Assembly (NCBI GenBank): GCA_002794775.1
Contig: NBAY01000003.1
Location: 2,046,001 to 2,110,000 of the forward strand
Length of the DNA: 64,000 nt
Direction of reading: 5' to 3'
Source: Porodaedalea pini
Taxonomy: Eukaryota > Basidiomycota > Agaricomycetes > Hymenochaetales > Hymenochaetaceae
Each line of letters opens with the position of its first letter. Position 1 is the first letter of the stretch. The notes beneath the pieces are model-generated. The model ran no database searches. It saw only the letters and a program-made list of their open reading frames with translations, and was not told the origin of the DNA. The position numbers were made by a program, and so were the translations under genes. Positions 56,266 through 64,000 of this stretch are shown here, piece after piece.

Positions 56266-59200
56266 CTGTGTGCCTTCGGCATTGCACTGGCTGGACGCCT
56301 TTTCGCCGATTGTGCTATGCAGCTGGAATGTCTTGTGTCGTGTCTGATTTTCCCGTGAGCAAGGCACCAGTCCGTCCATTCTTTCTTTCTCTTGGCAATC
56401 TGCTTCCGATTTTGTATCATGTGCTCATCTTTTTTCTCTTTACCTTGTGGCCCTGAACTGCCCCGCGGACTCCCTATGCTCTGTTACCGATGCGAGACGG
56501 TTTGTTCCACTTCGATGTTCTCTATAACATGACTCCGCGCAGTTGACATGGGATGGTACGTTTTGCAAGGCAAGTGCTGTCCGAGCCAGCCATAAATATT
56601 TCGACCGACTTTTGTGGGTATACGAGTATTATGAACGCGAGATGATGCACGATATAAACCTCGTCCGGCAACTATCTTCGGAGCCGGACACTGAATTGGT
56701 TGTGATTGAGGTGTCCCTCCAAGAAAAGCCTGTTGGTACGGCACTTGTTAAATGCAGTTAGTGAATCAGCGTTTGTATTGCGCCATACAAGCCGCGGAAC
56801 TCCTGTCTCTCACTAGTACTGTAGTCTATAAGGTGGCGGATCCAGACTTGACCTCAGTCTGACTGCGACATCCACTTTCGCAAGTTCTGCTCACATGCGC
56901 ATAGCGACTCATGCTAGTCGGGGACACTAGACACTGTCAACAGATTCATAGAGCACTTCTTGAATGTGCCTTCGGAGTTCTATACAAAGCTCAGGCCTTG
57001 ATTTATCGGTTCTGCTCTGAACAGAACAAAGCTCCCTCGATGCTCCGATGGACCGTATAGACATTATAGTGCTGGTACGTTTGAATGTGACCCTCGAAGA
57101 CGAGTACGAATGGGTGGTGTCTATTTAATTGCAAGTATCCGTATGTCGGGGACGAGGTCTGTATGGGACCAGGATTATGGTAGCTTATTAGCGTTTCGAT
57201 CTGCAGAAATGCCATGCTGGATTCGCTGCAATCAAAGGCGGCCGTGAAGACGGGGACGATGTCGACTTTAGCCGGTCAGTGGGCAAATCAGGCAACGAAA
57301 GTCTAAAGCTTCCGAGCTAAGATTTTCTTGAGGCCCGACAATCAGGAACCGCGACCTGCAACAACGGTAACAAGAATGCAGCTCGGAAGGCCAGAATCCC
57401 GCTTCGAATCGTTGGTGGAAGTTGACCTTTATAGCCATTTCTACGTCCTGGTACGTTTAATGACTTCGTAACTCTTTAACGCGTATAATCTGACCGATTT
57501 TGATTCTTTTTGATCCTACTCCAGCTACACGTACCAGCGAACCAATTTTTCATTGGTTTCTTGAAATTATAGGAAGGCTCGAAGTGTTGAAAGAAAACGC
57601 TGCTGAAATGGACATTGTCGGGGAATATTAAGTAGCTTGGATAACGCCAATTTGGACATCGAAAGCCTTGCCTAGGTTTGTATACTGTAGTTTCTCTTGA
57701 TTGCACTTTTTCAATCCGATGTTACTCGTAAAGCATCAGAAACACGCTTCAGCTCGACGGTACTATGTTCCGTAGTTGTGGATTTCGATGTAGATGGATA
57801 GCACAGAAGCTCATCGCTAGACTATACCCGGAGTAGACCCAGCGCCAGAGTCCCTTCTGTCTCCTCTAATCAACAACTTCAAGTTATTGTAGCATAGATA
57901 TCACGTAGGTGTCACACAAACTTACCAAGCTAAATAGCCTAAACGACCTCATTCTTTGCTCCAAGGATGAATACGAGGCTGGTTCCGGAGGTCGATTTTA
58001 TATTGTTTGCAAGCGCGTGGCCGTAACGCAGGTAGTATTCAAGCGTAATTTTAACACGGCAATCGGATCTGAGACTACGAACATTGGAAATACCAGGACA
58101 GACTCCGGCAAAGCAGATGCAAATGGGAAGCGACACGTCTTGGTCAGTCCTTATTGGAGGATAACTGCACGGAATTGGTAGCTCCAAAGCATTTCAGCCA
58201 CAAGTCTGAGAAGTCATCTGGAGCACAACTTTGAGTATCGCAAACCGAACATTGTCCAGAAAGCGGATATACCCTAGCACTAACTTATATCAAATCCCAT
58301 CTGTACAGCTATCTCATTGAGGCGAATTACTTGTTCACTGAAGAGTGAGCGCGTGATTGTTTGTTCCAGAAGCGGGTAAGAAGCCTCGTCCACATGCTAG
58401 CATCTAGCATGTGCAGCCCCCTGTGCAGCCGCGATGCCGATGCCTCTCTCTTCGTCTGTTCGTTGAGATATGCTAGTGATTGTTGCAATTGGGCGTGATG
58501 GACTAGATTAGACAGTTTTGGGTTGTAGAGTTAACGTTGCGGAGTCTGGTGCGAGTGACTGAGCCAGATTTCAGGGGTTGCCAGCGCTTGAGGGGAAGGA
58601 AATGCCATTCAAGTCCAACACTAAGTTGGCAAATAGGACTCGCGCCAATCAAGCTTCTTCACTGTAGGATATTGCAATAATGTCGGCGGCCGTTGAGCAG
58701 TGAGCGCGAAGTTTTCCTTTTCCAACGGATCCGCCAAATGAGAGGGCGCACACGGTCAATCGCATCAGAAGAGCCAGAAGGCACCGATGCCTGTATCAAT
58801 AATTACCATGAGATGGGAGTTCAAGAGGCACCAATCAGGTGACGAAAACGATATTGAGTCAGAAAGGGCTGAAAGGACTTCAGAACAGACGAGAGCACGT
58901 AGTATATTAAAGTTTGGATTGTCTGACAGTCAGGCAACCGCAGCGAAAGCTACGACTTTGAGACACAAGTCGAGTATTGTGTTCATGCTTGGCACAGACA
59001 GACCCGTTGAATGTCGTCAGTTGCGTGAGTATCCAGCGTCGACCGCGGTCTTGCCTTTGTTCGCTTCGTATATCATCAAGCTGCGGTTTGTTCTGAGTAA
59101 GATGCGAGCGCCAAGATAATGCCTTTAAGCGAGAGGGGGGAAAGAATGGAGAGTTGAATAGGCTAGACTTCGGTATCCGCAGCGATCAGCCGAAGGCACA

Positions 59201-61766
59201 TGAACGAGCTTTCTGAATTCCGTATCTTTCGATAGGTAGCTAAACCTAGCATCAGTTGGAAATTCAGAGAATGGAAAGAAGGAGACTGCTGAGTGCTCTC
59301 ATTGCATAGCTTAGACCATCGGCGGCGTCCCGCGCCTGCGTGAAAACCGGATTTTCTAGGATCCAGTTCCGAGCTCTTAATTACGTCTCCTCTCCGCTGG
59401 GCTCCATGCAAAGTAGCCGGACATAAAGAACCGAGAAGCGAGGCGGAGCATAACCTTCCTTCCGCATTCGCAGGCGAGCTTTCTCGAGACCTCGTCTTGA
59501 TACATCATCGTATTACTCACAAAGTTTCAGCGAAAGACATCACTTGAACGTATGAGCGTATAATTGGGTGAAGCTCCGCAGCATACGCACACACGCACTC
59601 GTAGAACAAGGCAATACGAGATGGCTCCCTCAAGAACGAAAGAATGCTTCTTGCGCCTTCTCGTGAGCAGATTTCAGAGGCCAGAGCGTGAACAAGCACT
59701 TACGTTTCTCTGGAATGTTCGCGCCACAGTGCCGAGGGAAAAACCTGAACTGAAGCGAGCATTTTGGCATAGGATATGGAGCGTGAAAACAGTTAGCTCC
59801 GCGTTAAGACTCAACGAACTATATTTATGATTATCCTGAGTTCGAGAGCTTTGGCACTAACCCCGTCTTTGTAAAGGTTGCTTCTATTGCAGGCCGATGT
59901 GTACCTTTAGAAGCCGGATTTTAGGTCGCGATTGCAAAGAAGCTCAAGCACACGCACTATATCTGTCCAGTGGCATAGAATAGCTGGACTCAAGTGAATA
60001 CATGAGGAAAATCGTAAATCGCTTCCCTGAAAAAGCACGGACTACTCCCGCTGCGGAAGTCACGCCGAGCTCTGGTGTTTATCCTTGTAAAGAGCAGCAT
60101 AGCATCAGAACCAAAGCTAGATCCAAACGTCCGATTATCCGCCACGCCAACCATCGAGCACGTGGCAAAGGGGGTACCAGCTTATCATGAAAGCAATCTT
60201 GGGCGGCTTCTGCCAATACTGGGAGGTCTTCTCACCGACCTCCCCGTCTGCGGAGCCACCATCTGCGTCGTCGACGCGCTGTCTCAAAGTCTGATAATCA
60301 AGAATGTAGGGGAAACTGAAGCTTAAGGTGGACTTGAACGACACTAGAAAAACGTTCCCTTGATGGTCAGTGAAAAGCCAACACGGCTTATTCACTTTAA
60401 GATGATATTTTAAGAAACAATTATTCCCACTCACGGCTCAATGGGCAAGTAACTTAGTAAGGCCTTCACGTTCCACGTTATGGGCGTCCGAAAAGAGGTC
60501 CGCAAATGCTTCTTCTTGATGCGGTTATTCTTTCCTCTCTGTTTCTCCCACGACGTGAAGATCCTTTAAGAGGGAACAATGTGACACATAAGGAAATACA
60601 CTGCCTTCGTGTTCTCCGCATCTCCGTGTACATAGCGATTGTATTCGATTTCACAGCCCCAGTGAAACCGTGTTGTATCCTCACGTCATGCTCAGAGTCC
60701 CTTGCGACAAACTAAAATGAATTGTGAGGGCGGTCTGAACGGTTTCTTCATGTGGAGATAGATAAAGTTTTTTTTTTCTCACATACATCGCCTTCCACGG
60801 CACGGAACAGATGTCCTACGAAACCATCGACGAGAATATGTCATGGTAGGCAAAGCAATAATAAAACGTGTCCAGAAAACGTGAGTGTCCACTTCAAACC
60901 CCGGTCAATGGCCCGCGACCCTCAGCTTCAGTCTCACATAACGCTGGTACGGTGTCACAATGCAAGAAAACGACAGACCTCATGTCCTGCAGAGAAGAGT
61001 GTAAGCCCGAGTCGGTGGCAATTTAGTCTTGAAATGACTGAAGAAGGGAGAACCGGCAGAAAGGAATATTATACATGATGGGACCCGGCGCAAGGGGACC
61101 GGAAATAAGAAGCAGTACACATTTGGTAGAGAAGAGCAGGAGGCCTAGGAAGACGAGGAAGAAGTTCAAAACAGCCCTTGGGATAATTCTGGAGAGGAAG
61201 GGAGCGCGGCGTCGCCAGCGGTATCAATCGGAGAATTTCGATGGTTGAATGTGGGTCTCGTAGCCCAAACCCAGGGAGCCCACGGGCTAAGAGACCAAGA
61301 TTATTTAAGCTTTTGTCACACTGATAGACTTGGTAACGCGCGCTGTTCAAGCACTGGCAGCACCAGTCAGTTCGGTCGTGTAGTGCGAGAAGCGTACTAG
61401 TGAGTGGATACTCACTATCATTTGTCTCCTATTGATTGTGATATCTGTCAACTAGGAAACTCGATTTCTGTGCTGGATTATCCGTGAGCCACGTTGATTC
61501 GTGAATAGTTCAAGTATAGAAGCCCTGATACGTCTGTGTGCGCTGCACATCTCCCAAACTTACTTCTGCTGGCACGCCGAACACTCGGATCTAAAACCAT
61601 CCAGTCTGATTCACTTGTACTCCTTGTTCCCATAGCCAACTGTCCCAAACACGCGACACCGGTTTCGTATTTAGCTGAGGCTCCGACGTCGCGTCTCGGT
61701 CCTCCCCGCTCTGGTCCGTCATTTGCTGTTTACCGCTGAACCTTACCTAGCTCACTATTGCGCACA
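56266..61766. other. Gene-poor tract of 5.5 kb
   Basis: No gene could be supported on either strand. Short frames of 60-110 residues occur, none with a recognisable family or splice pattern. Noted: a 10-bp perfect hairpin with 3-nt loop at 58391-58413, one ACTAGTACT (56812), and a possible protein-like plus-strand frame ending at 60326. Decayed genes or transposon remnants may be hidden here. Confidence 0.4.
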
Positions 61767-64000
61767 ATGTCGACGCCTCCATTGCACTTCAGCCAGTACT
61801 ACATCCCTCAGCACCATTTGATGTCCCCATCTCCGTACCAGGTGCAGATGTCTCCTCACGAATTGGAACAGAGCATGCACCAGCATATGCAGTCCCCTCA
61901 AGCACAAATTCCTGTGGACCCTTCGCTTCAGCTCTACTATCCTAGCTACAACCCTTATCAACAGGGTCAGCAGCATCCGCAACACCACCAACTTTCGAAT
62001 CCTCCCATTCCCCCTCAACAACCGCCCATGCACCCGCAAATGACTGTTCCGACCCTCTCACCGCAATCCTCCTCGTCACGAGGCTCGGATTATACTGGTA
62101 CCCCCCCTGCAGAAGCATACGCATCATCGAATGGCAAGAGACCATCGTCAGCTGCAAACGAAAGCACAATGGGGAGCAGGAAGAAGTCCAGACTAGATGA
62201 TCGGGACGATGACGATGTGCCTAGCCCTTCTGCAGAACTGGCTGAAGGAAAGGTGAAGGCAACACGGGGCTCAAGGTAAGCTTTTGAAGTTTCTTGTGCG
62301 TTCTCTTTGTTTCATCCGATTCCCATAAATACAGAGCCTGCACAGTCTGTCGAAGACTCAAAATGAAGTGCGTTGGCGCAGAGCATGGACCTCCTTGTAA
62401 GCGCTGTGAGGCTGGCAATCATCAATGCGTCTTTGAAGAGTCGAACCGCGGAAAACGGACTTCCAAGTAAGTTTTCGACGTTGTGAACTGGGCTACTTCT
62501 AACACTCCCTCTGAGCTGCAGTAACAATGTCAGAAAGCACGAACAGCTCACTCGATCACTGCGCAAGATGGAGAAGACGCTTGATACTGTTCTTCGGTCT
62601 ATCGGAAATCCAGGCCTTTCTTCTATTGCCTCCGGAATGGTCTCGCGTTCGCCGTCACCGTCAAACCCAGCAAATAAGACGCAAGCATTGCTAGAGACTC
62701 CTTCGCCTCCTCCTGCTCCGAATATGCATTCTCTACATCATCATTCGGGCTCGCCGAGGTTACACTCCCTTCCCGACAACGAATTAAACCCACTTGGTCT
62801 CCTGGCTGAGGCTAGTTTAGCGAATCGTCGAGCGCAATATTATTCTCAAACCCACACCAAAACCGAAAGCTCCCCTCCGGATACAAGTCGAAACGTCGGC
62901 GTAGCTAGCGATCTGTACTTCAAACCAGGTTCGTTTTCCCACCTTTTTAATATAAGGTATCTGAGCTTCTTCTATAGGTCCGATGACTATTCTTCCTCTT
63001 CGACGATTATATATTGAGCGTCAAATCCAACCTGAAATGCTCAGCTTTGTAGCAACAGAAGAGGTTGTTGCTTTATTTAAAATGTAAGCTTATGATTTAT
63101 GGTCGGTGTCGCATCAGTGTTACTGACCTATTTCAATTAGCTTTTTTGAGCATATCAATGTCAGTACACGCTTTTGAAAATCAAATTTCGTCACTTATTT
63201 TTTTCACCTGTGTGCAGATCCACATCGGACTTTTGGATCCTGCTTTCCACACCCCTTCGCTTGTTTGCTCCAGATCGCCATTTTTGCTCACATCGAGTGA
63301 GTTTGCATCAAATTGTTATTTATATTTCGCCTTTGACTGTTCGCTGATCCGCGCAATCTATCACTCCTATCTCTAACAGTTTGCGCCATTTCTTCCAAAT
63401 TCTACGATGCACGTCCTGAACTACATTCGAAACTCTCGATTCTCGCTCGAAAGCTAGCATTCAGTGTGCCTGAGCAAGGCTACAAATCTGTCGAAATAGT
63501 CCAAGCATACCTCCTGATGGCATTGTGGGGTTGCGGTCCTGTCGAGCGATTCGAGCAGGACAAGACTTGGCTGCTTTTAGGCATGGGTATTCGGTTCGTA
63601 TTATTATCTTACTTTGTCAAACAAAATTGACGAGCCAGTTCGCTCTTGGTGGGTTTAGAATGGCAACGGACCTAAATCTACACCGTAAGACGGCCACTCT
63701 GGGTCAGGATACGGACGAAGGACGGGCACGCGACAAGGAAGTGCACAACCGAGAACGAACCTGGCTAATTTGTTATATCCTCGATCGAAGCATGAGTGCG
63801 CAGATGGGGAAGCCGCATTCAATCAAAGAAGAGTACGTTGTGGCGTTTATATAAAAGGTCGCATCCTTTTCTCACAACGTGTCAGCCACATCATACAGAA
63901 CACCGGGCTTTTCTGGACAAAACCCATATCGCTGAAGGGTGATGGAGGTATTGCCGCGTACGCCGTAAGTATCATTTGACATCCGCCTTCCAGTCTATTC
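61767..64000 (+). CDS. Zn2Cys6 transcription factor with fungal-specific middle domain, 3' end beyond window
   Basis: Nine exons seen, in phase: 61767-62275, 62335-62466, 62522-62928, 62978-63083, 63141-63159, 63218-63296, 63380-63593, 63659-63832, 63886-63964 followed by a GTAAGT donor; more exons lie beyond 64000. A Gln/Pro/His-rich N-terminus and a basic/acidic patch (GSRKKSRLDDRDDDD) precede the binuclear cluster CTVCRRLKMKC...CKRCEAGNHQC, split from its dimerisation helix (NNVRKHEQLTRSLRKMEKTL) by an intron. The middle homology region starts at GPMTILPLRRLYIERQIQPE and includes FFEHINIHIGLLDPAFH, QAYLLMALWGCGPVERF and RMATDLNLHRK...NRERTWLICYILDRS. It is a nuclear regulator with unknown targets. 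Exon 5 is only 19 nt. Confidence 0.9.

Overview
This is nuclear DNA from a filamentous basidiomycete fungus, most likely an Agaricomycete. The evidence is intron-dense genes (introns mostly 50-70 nt with GT-AG ends and a few GC-AG), families typical of fungi (PAM17, SKN7 with HSF plus receiver domains, HET-C, PCL-type cyclin, Zn2Cys6 factor, POT/PTR2 peptide transporter) and a chromodomain-bearing Ty3/gypsy retrotransposon. Exon-intron models below were built by hand from splice signals, reading phase and family alignment from memory; every multi-exon model listed keeps phase across all junctions unless stated.

Layout. 1-8.8 kb: a LINE-type (non-LTR) element split by a complete, young Ty3/gypsy element (401-7364; 437-bp LTRs, CAACA target duplication). 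The gypsy element carries the hallmarks of Tf1-type self-priming. 9.0-12.1 kb: PAM17 (+) and a one-pass membrane SH3 protein (-). 13.8-24.3 kb: DBP2 RNA helicase (-) with an oversized intron, POT peptide transporter (+), cis-prenyltransferase (+), SKN7 (-). 26.4-29.8 kb: HET-C (+, 18 exons). 29.8-38.2 kb: a long gene-poor tract rich in perfect hairpins, degenerate repeats and recurring short motifs. 38.2-39.8 kb: PCL-type cyclin (-). 39.8-44.8 kb: gene-poor, with a 744-bp foldback palindrome at 43299-44042. 44.8-56.3 kb: a compact gene block with AT-hook coiled-coil protein (-), BTB protein (+, apparently frameshifted), ORC6-like protein (-), DTD1 D-tyrosyl-tRNA deacylase (-), PPIL1 cyclophilin (+), CDC4-like F-box/WD40 protein (-) and BUGZ/ZNF207-like zinc finger protein (+). 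56.3-61.8 kb: gene-poor. 61.8-64.0 kb: 5' part of a Zn2Cys6 transcription factor, running off the window.

The genes are housekeeping and regulatory and do not form a pathway or cluster. Several concern the cell cycle (PCL cyclin, CDC4, ORC6-like, BUGZ) and RNA or translation (DBP2, PPIL1, DTD1). Divergent pairs (DTD1/PPIL1, CDC4/BUGZ, DBP2/POT) share short intergenic promoters. The most unusual signals are the self-priming retrotransposon whose LTR pair differs only at CpG sites, a candidate poison exon inside the DBP2 intron, the hairpin-dense tract beside HET-C, two over-represented intergenic motifs, and a palindrome whose arms differ almost only by one-base indels.
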